This document shows, piece by piece, positions 26,848 to 35,215 of a stretch of DNA of 64,000 nucleotides. The notes under the pieces were generated by a model, which was given only the letters and a program-made list of their open reading frames with translations, did no database searches and was not told the origin of the DNA. The first letter of the stretch is position 1, and every line of letters starts with the position of its first letter. The stretch covers positions 5,761 through 69,760 of the forward strand of contig CAUPIJ010000007.1 of assembly GCA_963511305.1 (NCBI GenBank), written 5' to 3'. This stretch comes from Propionimicrobium sp963511305. Lineage in GTDB: Bacteria > Actinomycetota > Actinomycetes > Propionibacteriales > Propionibacteriaceae. A program made the position numbers and the translations under genes.

Positions 26848-27620
26848 AGCTTGCGCAGAACCGCGACGACCTTGCCCAGGATGGTGGCGTTGTTGCCGTC
26901 GATCGGCTCGTAGAACTCGTTGTGCGGAAGTAGCCAGACCTGCCCGGGGGTTCGCTTCAGCGTCTTGACTGTTGCCTCGCCGTCAATCATCGCGGCGACG
27001 ATCTCGCCGTTCGAGGCGTCCGGCTGGCTCCTAACCACGACGTAGTCCCCGTCGCAGATGGCGGCGTCGATCATCGAATCGCCCCTGACCTCGAGCATGA
27101 AGGTCTGGCCGTGGCCGATCAGCTGTTGTGGAAGCGCCATGACGTCCTCGACGTGTTCCTCGGCGAGGATCGGGGAGCCGGCGGCGATCTGACCGACCAG
27201 GGGCACCTCGATGGCGTCGATCGAAGCTCGCGGCTCCTCCGGCTCTTGCAGGTTGAGCCCGACCACCTCGAGCGCCCTGGATCGATTGTGTTGGCGAACC
27301 AGAAAACCCTGGTCTTCGAGCTTCTTCAACTGATGGGAGACGCTTGAGGGGCTCGCCAGGCCGACGGCTTGGCCCATCTCTCGGATGGACGGCGGGTAGC
27401 CCCTTTCCTTGGTGCTTTCTGCGATGACGCTGAGCAGTAGGAGCTGCCTGTTCGTCAGGCCGGCAAACCTCGGATCGGACAAGAAGAAATCAGGAATCTT
27501 ATTCTTTAGCGACTTGTTCACGACAGATTCTTTAGGGCGCCCTGCCTTGTTAAGCGACTTGATCGGCCCGCTCAAGCCCGGAGCGCTAGCAGCCGTGTTC
27601 TTTCTTGCCTTAGGTGCCAT
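26844..27620 (-). CDS. lexA: SOS repressor LexA
   Basis: A 258-residue LexA. After an unusual N-terminal extension of about 50 residues (basic and Ala/Ser-rich), the winged helix DNA-binding domain spans about 53-115 (LTNRQLLLLSVIAEST, PPSIREMGQAVGLASPSSV). The self-cleavage site is Ala147-Gly148 (VGQIAAGSP), with catalytic Ser182 (RGDSM) and Lys219 (ATVKTL). It represses SOS genes until RecA filaments provoke cleavage. A near-consensus SOS box lies 33-46 bases upstream of its ATG, indicating autoregulation. It is divergent from a small membrane protein gene that has a perfect SOS box. Confidence 0.97.
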   Translation of the reverse strand: MAPKARKNTAASAPGLSGPIKSLNKAGRPKESVVNKSLKNKIPDFFLSDPRFAGLTNRQLLLLSVIAESTKERGYPPSIREMGQAVGLASPSSVSHQLKKLEDQGFLVRQHNRSRALEVVGLNLQEPEEPRASIDAIEVPLVGQIAAGSPILAEEHVEDVMALPQQLIGHGQTFMLEVRGDSMIDAAICDGDYVVVRSQPDASNGEIVAAMIDGEATVKTLKRTPGQVWLLPHNEFYEPIDGNNATILGKVVAVLRKL

Positions 27621-27652
27621 GTTTTCAACCTAGTGGAACTGTTTTTAATAAT

Positions 27653-27666
27653 CAAACACCCGTTCG
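27653..27666. promoter_or_regulatory. SOS box upstream of lexA
   Basis: CAAACACCCGTTCG differs from CGAAC-N4-GTTCG at one position (A for G). It lies 33 bases upstream of the lexA start and is the expected site of autorepression. Confidence 0.75.
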
Positions 27667-27719
27667 AGTGTCGAGCGGTCAATTTTTGTCAGTGGCGCCT
27701 GATTGACTTGTTTTTGAGC

Positions 27720-27767
27720 TTGAAGAGCGAAAGAAATTAATCTAATATCAAATCGAACACCTGTTCG
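27720..27767 (+). promoter_or_regulatory. SOS-controlled promoter of the small membrane protein gene
   Basis: TTGAAG (27720-27725), 17-base spacer, TAATAT (27743-27748), then a perfect SOS box CGAACACCTGTTCG (27754-27767), flanked by T and A as in the longer mycobacterial consensus, over the expected start of transcription. Confidence 0.8.
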
Positions 27768-27836
27768 ACTGGCTGGGCGAGGGCCTGGCCAAGGGGTGAA
27801 GCTGTTGGGTTCGCTCCGGAACGGAAGGAAGAAGAA

Positions 27837-28166
27837 ATGACTATTCTGCTTAGAGAAAGCGGTCAGGCGGTTGGTGCTGCGCCCGCTCGGGTTCGTGGCC
27901 CTCGTTCAACTCGCGCTGTTCAGCCGGGCTTGCTTGGTGGTCGTCCGGTGCAGCCCTCCGCACCAATGCGCCCCTCCGTTCGGATGGAGCTCGTGGTGCC
28001 GAGGGAGCAGGCGCAGCCTGAGCGGTTGAGTGAGAGAACTATTGCTGCTGTGCTGGTCAGCTTCGCGGTTGCCGTTTTGTTGGGCGCTGGCGTTGCTGTC
28101 GGTCAGTTATTCTCTGCCGATCCTGTTGCGCCAAAGCCTCAGCCGGCGGCGATGAGTCTCCGCTAA
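27837..28166 (+). CDS. SOS-induced small single-pass membrane protein (candidate division inhibitor)
   Basis: A 109-residue protein with AACGGAAGG upstream of its ATG. Residues 1-65 are basic and rich in Arg, Pro and Ala. A membrane helix covers about 69-92 (IAAVLVSFAVAVLLGAGVAV), leaving a short outside tail of about 17 residues. Divergent from lexA and under a perfect LexA box, it takes the place of the DivS (Corynebacterium) / ChiZ (Mycobacterium) / YneA-type genes, which block division during DNA damage. Unlike ChiZ or YneA it has no LysM domain. Function is inferred from position, control and topology only. Confidence 0.78.
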   Translation: MTILLRESGQAVGAAPARVRGPRSTRAVQPGLLGGRPVQPSAPMRPSVRMELVVPREQAQPERLSERTIAAVLVSFAVAVLLGAGVAVGQLFSADPVAPKPQPAAMSLR

Positions 28167-28258
28167 TTTGCTGCCTTTGTGCGAGGCGCCAGAAAATTTT
28201 TCACCTTTTCCGACATCAGCCTGTGTCGTGTTTGGCTTCTTCGGGACTTGGTGTACTC

Positions 28259-28305
28259 TGTCAATATCTAGTGGTTGAAGTTCAAAAAATTAACTACCTG
28301 TAGTG
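28259..28305 (+). promoter_or_regulatory. Tandem NrdR-type boxes upstream of nrdR
   Basis: CAATATCTAGTG (28262-28273) fits the NrdR box core CWATATNTNGTG at every position. CTACCTGTAGTG (28294-28305) fits at 10 of 12. They are exactly 32 bp apart, three helical turns, the usual spacing of paired NrdR boxes. This points to autoregulation of nrdR and nrdJ. Confidence 0.65.
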
Positions 28306-28411
28306 GTTTTTAGTTTTTTATTCGGCTTGCGAGCGGGCGCTGAAAGTGCTAGTGAAAGCAGGTCGTAGTGGGGCTTCGGGGCTGGTTTTGAGGTAAGAAG
28401 GGAATCTCTGA

Positions 28412-28867
28412 ATGCACTGTCCGTACTGTCATAACGACGACTCCAGGGTTCTGGACTCTCGTAATGCCGACGAGGGGGCGAGCATTCGTCGTCGCAGGGA
28501 GTGCAAGCAGTGCGGGCGACGGTTCACCACTATCGAGCAAACTCAGTTGGTGGTGGTGAAACGCAGTGGCGTTGTCGAACCCTTCAACCGCGAAAAAGTG
28601 ATCAATGGTGTTCGCAAAGCGTGCGAATCTCGTCCGGTTTCAGAGGAGCAGCTAGCTCATCTGGGGCAGAAGGTCGAGGACAGGCTGCGAGCTACTGGTC
28701 AGGCCGAGATTAAAAGTGGCGACGTTGGGTTGGCTATTCTTGGGCCGCTCAGCGAGCTGGATGACGTGGCGTATCTGCGTTTCGCTAGCGTCTACAAGAA
28801 CTATCAGGACGTCGATGACTTCTTGGTTGAGATCGAGAAACTAAAGTCCGGCCGCCAAGAAAATTAA
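28412..28867 (+). CDS. nrdR: Transcriptional repressor NrdR
   Basis: A 151-residue repressor of ribonucleotide reductase genes. The N-terminal zinc ribbon has CPYCHNDDSRVLDSR and ECKQCGRRF (four cysteines). An ATP-cone domain follows (VVKRSGVVEPFNREKVINGVRKA). It binds paired NrdR boxes depending on the ATP/dATP state. Two such boxes lie upstream, and nrdJ follows after 80 bases on the same strand. No cobalamin riboswitch was seen in the 245-base leader. Confidence 0.96.
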   Translation: MHCPYCHNDDSRVLDSRNADEGASIRRRRECKQCGRRFTTIEQTQLVVVKRSGVVEPFNREKVINGVRKACESRPVSEEQLAHLGQKVEDRLRATGQAEIKSGDVGLAILGPLSELDDVAYLRFASVYKNYQDVDDFLVEIEKLKSGRQEN

Positions 28868-28947
28868 TCAATTTCAGTGCGAATTCTTGTGGGGTTCGTG
28901 CGCTCAAAAATCAAAAATCATTTTCTTTAAGTTAGGAAGCGGAGACA

Positions 28948-31788
28948 ATGACTGACACTCAGACTGCCGAGCAGGGGCGGCCAAGGCTGCGCGTTGAAAG
29001 GAACTTTGCAACGCCAGGCGTGCATCCATATGACGAGGTTAACTGGCAGCGTCGCGATGTCGTTCAGACCAACTGGAAGACAGGCGAGGAGGTCTTCAGC
29101 CAGAAGGGCGTAGAGTTCCCGGATTTCTGGAGCCAAAACGCCGCCACCATCGTCACCACCAAGTATTTCCGCGGCGCCAAGGGTAGCCCTGAGCGCGAGG
29201 ATAGTCTGAGGACGCTCATCGATCGGGTGGTCAACAAGTATCGCGAGACGGGCGAGGCTAACGGCTACTTTGCCTCGGCCGAGGACGCACAGGCATTCGC
29301 CGACGATCTCACCTGGCTGCTCTTGCATCAGTACTTCAGCTTCAACTCCCCGGTGTGGTTCAACGTTGGCACCAACGCCAGCCAGCAGGTGAGCGCCTGT
29401 TTCATTCTCTCCGTCGACGACTCGATGGAGTCGATCCTGAACTGGTATCGCGAAGAGGGCATGATCTTCAAGGGCGGCTCCGGCGCCGGCCTGAACCTCT
29501 CTCGGATCCGCTCGTCCAAGGAACTCCTTCGCTCCTCGGGTGGCACCGCTTCCGGCCCGGTCAGCTTCATGCGTGGCGCCGACGCCTCAGCGGGAACTAT
29601 CAAGTCCGGCGGCGCAACCCGTCGCGCCGCGAAGATGGTGGTTCTCGACGTTGATCATCCCGACATCGAGGAGTTTGTCGAGACCAAGGCCAGGGAAGAG
29701 GACAAGATCCGCGCGCTCCGCGACGCCGGCTTCGATATGGATCTGGGCGGCAAGGATATCGTCAGCGTCCAGTACCAGAACGCCAACAACTCGGTTCGAG
29801 TCTCAGACAAGTTCATGCAGGCCGTGGAGGAGGGCAAGCCGTTCGATCTGCTCTCGCGCACCACCGGCGAGGCCGTCGAGACCGTGGACGCTAAGGAGCT
29901 GTTCGGAAAGATCGCCAAGGCTGCCTGGGAATGCGCAGACCCCGGCATCCAGTACGACGACACGATCAACCGCTGGCACACAGACCCGAACAGCGGGCGC
30001 ATCAACGCTTCCAACCCGTGTTCTGAGTACATGAGCCTGGACAACTCCTCCTGCAACCTGGCCAGCCTCAACCTGCTCAAGTTCCTGCGCGAGGACGACA
30101 CCTTCGACACCCGCCGATTCATCAAGGCCGTCGAGCTCGTGATCACCGCGATGGAGATCTCCATCGTCTTCGCCGACTTCCCGACCGAGCCGATCGCAGA
30201 GACCACCCGCAACTTCCGTCAACTTGGCATCGGTTATGCGAATCTTGGTGCTCTTCTGATGGCGCTGGGTAAGGGCTACGACAGCGAGGGCGGACGTTCG
30301 CTGGCGGCTACGATCACGTCGCTGATGTCCGCGACCTCTTATCGCCGCAGCGCGGAGATTGCCGGCATCGTGGGGCCCTACAACGGCTACGCCGAAAACG
30401 CCGAGCCGCATAAGAGCGTGATCCGGATGCACGCAGACGCCAACGCCAAGATCGATGTGCTCAACGGCGTCGACGGTGAGGTCAAGGAGGCCGCTGCCGA
30501 TCAGTGGGCCCGCAGCCTGGAGCTTGGTGAGCAGAATGGCTACCGCAACGCCCAGGTTTCCGTGCTGGCTCCGACCGGCACCATCGGCTTCATGATGGAC
30601 TGCGACACCACGGGCATCGAACCAGATTTCTCGCTGGTCAAGTTCAAGAAGCTGATCGACGGCAGCTCCATGCAGATGGTTAACCAGACCATTCCCCGCG
30701 CGCTGAAGAATCTTGGTTACACCGAGCAGCAGTCCGACGAGATCGTCGACTACATCGCTGACAAGGGCAACGTGGTCGATGCCCCGCACCTGAAGCGGGA
30801 GCATTACGAGGTCTTCGACACCGCCATGGGCGTGCGCTCCATTGAGCCGATGGGTCACGTTCGCATGATGGCTGCTGTGCAGCCGTTCCTTTCTGGCGCG
30901 ATCAGCAAGACTGTGAACCTGCCCGAGTCGGCCACGGTCGAGGATATCGCTAATGTCTACCTGGCAGGCTGGAAGATGGGGCTGAAGGCCGTCGCGGTCT
31001 ACCGCGATAACTGCAAGGTTGGTCAGCCGCTTTCCGTTGCTAAGGACGAGAAGGAGGAGAAGGAGGCGCCAGCTCCCGATGTTCGGGTCGAGTATCGCCC
31101 GAGGCGCGTTAGACTGCCGAAGTCTCGCTCTGGCCGCACCACCCGCTTCTCCGTCGGTGGCGCAGAGGGTTACATGACCTCCGGCGCCTATGATTCCGGC
31201 AAGCTGGGCGAGGTTTTCCTCAAGCTGGGTAAGCAGGGTTCGACGCTCTCCGGCGTGATGGATGCCTTCTCGATCGCGGTCTCGATCGGCCTGCAATATG
31301 GCGTTCCGCTGACCACCTTCGTGCAGAAGTTCACCAACCTGAAGTTTGAGCCCGCCGGCATGACCGATGATCCGGATATCCGCATCGCGCAGTCGGTCAT
31401 GGACTACATCTTCCGCAGGTTGGCTCTCGACTATCTGAGCTTCGACGAGCGTTCCGAGCTTGGCATCTATACAGCAGCAGAGCGCGCGCACTACGTCGAG
31501 ACCGGGCGTTACATGAGCGAAGAGGACGAGGCTCAGATGCCCGAGTACGAGCAGCTCAAGAATGACGCCGGCGACGATATTCGTATCGACGAGTCCGGGC
31601 CGATGCAGCCCAGCCTTATCGCCGGCACCCCGGAGCCATCGCACGCTCATACCACTAGCGAGTTGATGGAGGAGATCACCGGCATGGCGGTTGACGCCCC
31701 GCTGTGCATGATCTGTGGGACGAAGATGCGCCCGTCCGGCAGCTGCTACGTCTGTGAGGGTTGCGGCTCCACCAGTGGTTGCAGCTAG
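28948..31788 (+). CDS. nrdJ: Vitamin B12-dependent ribonucleotide reductase (class II)
   Basis: A 946-residue adenosylcobalamin-dependent reductase converting ribonucleotides to deoxyribonucleotides with or without oxygen. The N-terminal part has FSFNSPVWFNVG and the cysteine-containing VSACFILSVDDSM. The catalytic core has NPCSEYMSLDNSSCNLASLNL (thiyl radical region). The C-terminus carries a lysine/glutamate linker and a zinc-ribbon-like CMICGTKM, CYVCEGCGSTSGCS tail with the redox cysteines. The length is typical of the actinobacterial form. AGTTAGGAAGCGGAG precedes the ATG. It lies in a likely operon with nrdR. Confidence 0.97.
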   Translation: MTDTQTAEQGRPRLRVERNFATPGVHPYDEVNWQRRDVVQTNWKTGEEVFSQKGVEFPDFWSQNAATIVTTKYFRGAKGSPEREDSLRTLIDRVVNKYRETGEANGYFASAEDAQAFADDLTWLLLHQYFSFNSPVWFNVGTNASQQVSACFILSVDDSMESILNWYREEGMIFKGGSGAGLNLSRIRSSKELLRSSGGTASGPVSFMRGADASAGTIKSGGATRRAAKMVVLDVDHPDIEEFVETKAREEDKIRALRDAGFDMDLGGKDIVSVQYQNANNSVRVSDKFMQAVEEGKPFDLLSRTTGEAVETVDAKELFGKIAKAAWECADPGIQYDDTINRWHTDPNSGRINASNPCSEYMSLDNSSCNLASLNLLKFLREDDTFDTRRFIKAVELVITAMEISIVFADFPTEPIAETTRNFRQLGIGYANLGALLMALGKGYDSEGGRSLAATITSLMSATSYRRSAEIAGIVGPYNGYAENAEPHKSVIRMHADANAKIDVLNGVDGEVKEAAADQWARSLELGEQNGYRNAQVSVLAPTGTIGFMMDCDTTGIEPDFSLVKFKKLIDGSSMQMVNQTIPRALKNLGYTEQQSDEIVDYIADKGNVVDAPHLKREHYEVFDTAMGVRSIEPMGHVRMMAAVQPFLSGAISKTVNLPESATVEDIANVYLAGWKMGLKAVAVYRDNCKVGQPLSVAKDEKEEKEAPAPDVRVEYRPRRVRLPKSRSGRTTRFSVGGAEGYMTSGAYDSGKLGEVFLKLGKQGSTLSGVMDAFSIAVSIGLQYGVPLTTFVQKFTNLKFEPAGMTDDPDIRIAQSVMDYIFRRLALDYLSFDERSELGIYTAAERAHYVETGRYMSEEDEAQMPEYEQLKNDAGDDIRIDESGPMQPSLIAGTPEPSHAHTTSELMEEITGMAVDAPLCMICGTKMRPSGSCYVCEGCGSTSGCS

Positions 31789-31805
31789 CAGCTAGTTATT
31801 ATTGA

Positions 31806-31837
31806 CTAGGCCGGGTAGGGTTTCCTGCCCGGTCTAG
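31806..31837 (+). terminator. Terminator-like hairpin after nrdJ
   Basis: CTAGGCCGGGTAGG (31806-31819) pairs with CCTGCCCGGTCTAG (31824-31837), with two G-U pairs, around a four-base loop. The following bases have only a short T run (GCTTTC), so it may also act as a processing signal. Confidence 0.65.
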
Positions 31838-31854
31838 TAGCTTTCGGAGAGTGT

Positions 31855-32178
31855 ATGGATCAGGAGCAGGTGCGGGCGGAGCTGACTGAGCGCGAGGCCG
31901 ATCTCGTCGATCAGCTCGCCGAGTTGACCAAACCCGTCGACCTGGACGGGGCGATCGGCTTCGGTAAGCGGATCGGTGACGGCACGATTCAGGCCGTTCA
32001 GGCGTTTAATGATTCCTTCAGTGCGCAGAACATTTCCGATCTCCTGGCTCAGGTGCGCCGGGCGAAAATCAAGCTCGAGGAGGGCAGCTACGGGGTCTGC
32101 GACCAGTGTGGGCAAGAAATTGGCAACGAGCGCCTGGAATTTAGGCCTTGGTCCACTAAATGTGTTAAACATGCATAA
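31855..32178 (+). CDS. DksA/TraR family zinc-finger protein
   Basis: A 107-residue protein. A helical hairpin occupies most of the length (DQEQVRAELTEREADLVDQL then ISDLLAQVRRAKIKLEEGSYG) and ends in a C4-type finger, CDQCGQEIGNERL then KCVKH. The last ligand is His instead of Cys. The family binds RNA polymerase through the secondary channel and modulates promoter activity. The acidic tip typical of DksA is not obvious, so the precise role is open. It stands alone between nrdJ and the amino acid transporter. Confidence 0.85.
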   Translation: MDQEQVRAELTEREADLVDQLAELTKPVDLDGAIGFGKRIGDGTIQAVQAFNDSFSAQNISDLLAQVRRAKIKLEEGSYGVCDQCGQEIGNERLEFRPWSTKCVKHA

Positions 32179-32190
32179 TAACTAATAATT

Positions 32191-32234
32191 ATTCGACTTT
32201 TTGAATCGAATGGGCCAAGATGTTCCTTGACCCA
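32191..32234 (+). promoter_or_regulatory. Two adjacent inverted repeats upstream of the amino-acid transporter
   Basis: ATTCGA-N9-TCGAAT (32191-32211) is followed directly by TGGGCCAAG/CTTGACCCA (32211-32219 and 32226-32234, one mismatch). The second ends eight bases before the AAGGAAGG ribosome binding site. They could be a repressor site and a leader hairpin, or a weak terminator of the preceding gene; no clear T run follows. Confidence 0.35.
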
Positions 32235-32251
32235 ATAAGGAAGGCAAGACA

Positions 32252-33160
32252 ATGAACAAGAAGATCATCTCCGCTGGGCTCCTGGCCCTGTCCCTGTCCC
32301 TGAGCGCTTGTGGCGGCTCCGATGGCGGAACTGGTGCCCAGACGGGCGCCGATCGCAGTTACGACGTCTCGAACGTCCAGAAGGATGAGGCGATCGCTGC
32401 CAAGCTGCCCGAAAACATCAAGAAGAAGGGCAAGCTGGTTATCGGTGCGGCTATCGACTATGCGCCCGCCGAGTTCCGCGCTGATGACCTGCAGACCGGC
32501 ATCGGCTACGAGGTTGACTTGGGCAAGGCCTTGGGCAAGGTGCTCGGTGTTGAGACGGAGCTGAGCTCTGCGGAATTCGCCAGCCTGCTGCCCGGCATGG
32601 GTACCAAGTACGACGTAGGCATTTCGTCCTTCACCGTTTCGAAGGAGCGCACCGACGCCTACAACATGGTTTCGCACATTAACGTCGGTTCGTCCTACGC
32701 CGTCCAGAAGGGCAATCCCAAGAGCTTCAACCCGGATGACGTTTGCGGCAAGAGCGTCGGCGTCCAGACCGGCACCTCTCAGGAAGACCAGCTGCGCAAG
32801 CTGACTGCCGAGTGCACCGCGGCCGGCAAGCCGGAAATCAACATCGCCAGCTATGGCAAGCAGACCGACGTGACCACTAATCTCGCCGGCGGCAAGATCG
32901 ATGCGATGTTCGCTGACTCGACAGTGGCGGACTATTCGGTGGCGATGACCAATGGTCAGCTAGAGGTCGTCGGTGGCGTTCGTGACTCGGCCCCGCAGGG
33001 CATCGTCATTAATAAGTCCGATGAGGAGCTGACCGAGGCCATCCAGCTGGCCATGCAGAAGCTGATCGACGACGGCACCTGGGACGCCATCCTTGAGTCG
33101 TGGGGCGTAAACACCGATGCCGCCGTGGAAAAGGCTGAGCTGAACCCTAAGGTCGACTAA
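32252..33160 (+). CDS. Amino-acid ABC transporter substrate-binding lipoprotein
   Basis: A 302-residue family 3 extracellular solute-binding protein. The signal peptide ends in the lipobox LSLSAC-GGSDGG (Cys20), so it is lipid-anchored. The segments KLVIGAAIDYAPAEFRADD, GYEVDLGKALGKVLG and CGKSVGVQTGTSQEDQL are typical of polar amino acid (glutamate/glutamine or cystine class) binding proteins. The permease gene follows without a gap. The exact ligand cannot be read from sequence. Confidence 0.93.
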   Translation: MNKKIISAGLLALSLSLSACGGSDGGTGAQTGADRSYDVSNVQKDEAIAAKLPENIKKKGKLVIGAAIDYAPAEFRADDLQTGIGYEVDLGKALGKVLGVETELSSAEFASLLPGMGTKYDVGISSFTVSKERTDAYNMVSHINVGSSYAVQKGNPKSFNPDDVCGKSVGVQTGTSQEDQLRKLTAECTAAGKPEINIASYGKQTDVTTNLAGGKIDAMFADSTVADYSVAMTNGQLEVVGGVRDSAPQGIVINKSDEELTEAIQLAMQKLIDDGTWDAILESWGVNTDAAVEKAELNPKVD

Positions 33161-34104
33161 GTGTCTGAGAAGAAGATCGAGCTGATCGATGCCAAACCGG
33201 TTTTCAAGCCGAGTTTGTGGATCTGGGCTGCTGTAGTCCTGGTGCTGATGGCCATGTTCGTTCATGGCCTGCTCACCAACCCCAACTATCGCTGGGATAT
33301 CGTCTGGCAGTACATGTTCGACCCCAGGATTCTGACTGGCGTCGTCTGGACGTTGATGCTGACGGTCGGCGCCATGGTTATCGGCATCACGCTTGCCGTC
33401 ACGACCGCCGTCATGCGGATGGGTACGAACCCCATCCTGCGCGGCGTTGGCTGGGGGTATATCTGGCTGTTTCGAGGCACCCCGATCTATACCCAGCTGG
33501 TCTTCTGGGGCCTGCTGCCGGTGCTTTACCCGAGGCTGTCGCTGGGCATCCCGTTCGGCCCCGAGTTTTTCGTCTTCACCACTCAAGACGTGATCAACGC
33601 GGGTGTCGCGGCCACCTTGGGCCTTGGTTTGAATGAGGGCGCTTACCTGTCCGAGATCGTCCGCACCGGCCTGAACTCCGTTGATAAGGGGCAATCCGAG
33701 GCTGCGACCGCGCTGGGCATGAAGCCCGGCCAGGTGCTGCGCCGGATCATCATTCCGCAGGCGATGCGCGTCATCGTCCCGCCCACCGGCAACGAGACCA
33801 TCTCGATGTTGAAGACCACCTCGCTGGTGACGGCGGTTCCGTTCACCCTGGAGCTGACGTTCGTCACCAATGCGATCGGTAGCCAGACGTTCCTGCCGGT
33901 GCCGCTGCTGATGGTCGCGATGATCTACTACCTGCTCATCACCTCGATCCTGATGGTGGGTCAGAACAAGCTCGAGAAGTACTATGGCCGTGGCTTTGAT
34001 GATGACCAGGACGACCAGTCCAAGAAGTCGAAGTCGGGTAGCCGCCAGCAGATGATCGCTGCCTCCGGCACGGTTAAAAAGCAGATTAATTTGGATGTGA
34101 CGCC

Positions 34105-34108
<4 letters not shown>
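33161..34108 (+). CDS. Amino-acid ABC transporter permease
   Basis: A 315-residue inner-membrane subunit of the His/Glu/Gln/Arg permease type, with about five membrane helices and the EAA loop in GLNSVDKGQSEAATALGMKPGQVLRRIIIPQAMR, which docks on the ATPase. GTG 33161 follows the stop of the binding-protein gene with no gap. The C-terminal tail is charged and lysine-rich. The stop overlaps the ATPase start (ATGA). Confidence 0.94.
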
Positions 34109-34878
<770 letters not shown>

Positions 34879-34884
34879 TCAGTA

Positions 34885-34925
34885 ACCGCCTGCTAGCTTG
34901 ATCAGCTACGCGGGCGGTTGTTTTA
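34885..34925 (+). terminator. Terminator of the amino-acid transporter operon
   Basis: ACCGCC (34885-34890) pairs with GGCGGT (34913-34918), with an inner TAGCT/AGCTA stem, followed by TGTTTTA. Confidence 0.8.
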
Positions 34926-35111
34926 TGCCCTTGCCGGCTCCTTCTCTCGCTGGACGCGAACGAAAAGGAAGACCGCCAGCGCGATCAGCGCTATCGCCCC
35001 CAGGGTTAGGGCCGGGGAGCGCTGCCAGCCCCAGCCGATCAGCCGGAAGCCCACCATGCCTACCGTCGAGTAAATCAGCGCCCAAAGAGCACAGCCCAGG
35101 GCACGTCCCAA
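34923..35111 (-). CDS. Small two-helix membrane protein, hypothetical
   Basis: A 62-residue frame with two hydrophobic segments (ALGCALWALIYSTVGMVGF and ALTLGAIALIALAVFLFV) around a short WGWQRS turn, ending in a charged tail. No family recognised. The only upstream start is TTG 35111 without a clear ribosome binding site, so the start is uncertain. It is divergent from the AEC transporter gene, and a 22-bp palindrome (35138-35159) lies between them. Confidence 0.4.
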   Translation of the reverse strand: MGRALGCALWALIYSTVGMVGFRLIGWGWQRSPALTLGAIALIALAVFLFVRVQREKEPARA

Positions 35112-35137
35112 CTAAACGGGTTCAACTAGATATCCTG

Positions 35138-35159
35138 CGATTAAGGCTCACCTTAGTCG
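35138..35159. promoter_or_regulatory. 22-bp palindrome upstream of the AEC transporter (iron-box-like half)
   Basis: CGATTAAGG (35138-35146), CTCA, CCTTAGTCG (35151-35159): nine-base arms with one mismatch. The core GGCTCACCT equals the right half of the DtxR/IdeR iron box, but the left half does not match. It is probably an operator; the regulator is unknown. Confidence 0.45.
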
Positions 35160-35203
35160 ATAACTCCGGGGCTGACGAAAGATTTCCGGCGTGCCTGGCA
35201 GCA

Positions 35204-35209
35204 TATACT
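35204..35209 (+). promoter_or_regulatory. -10 element of the AEC transporter gene
   Basis: TATACT ends six bases before the GTG start at 35216, with no ribosome binding site between, again suggesting a leaderless transcript. Confidence 0.5.
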
Positions 35210-35215
35210 TGTTGC

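Noticed and set aside
28167..28411. Cobalamin riboswitch before nrdR-nrdJ
   Set aside because: The conserved B12-box and the expected paired helices were not found by eye. Two NrdR boxes explain the leader better.
29803..31650. A 615-codon open frame antisense to nrdJ
   Set aside because: It is the mirror of a strongly codon-biased gene. The translation has no family features, and nrdJ on the other strand is unmistakable.
34898..35215. Extended N-terminus of the AEC transporter
   Set aside because: The frame runs back through the transporter terminator, and its translation is Pro/Arg/Ser-rich and unlike the family. GTG 35216 gives normal length.
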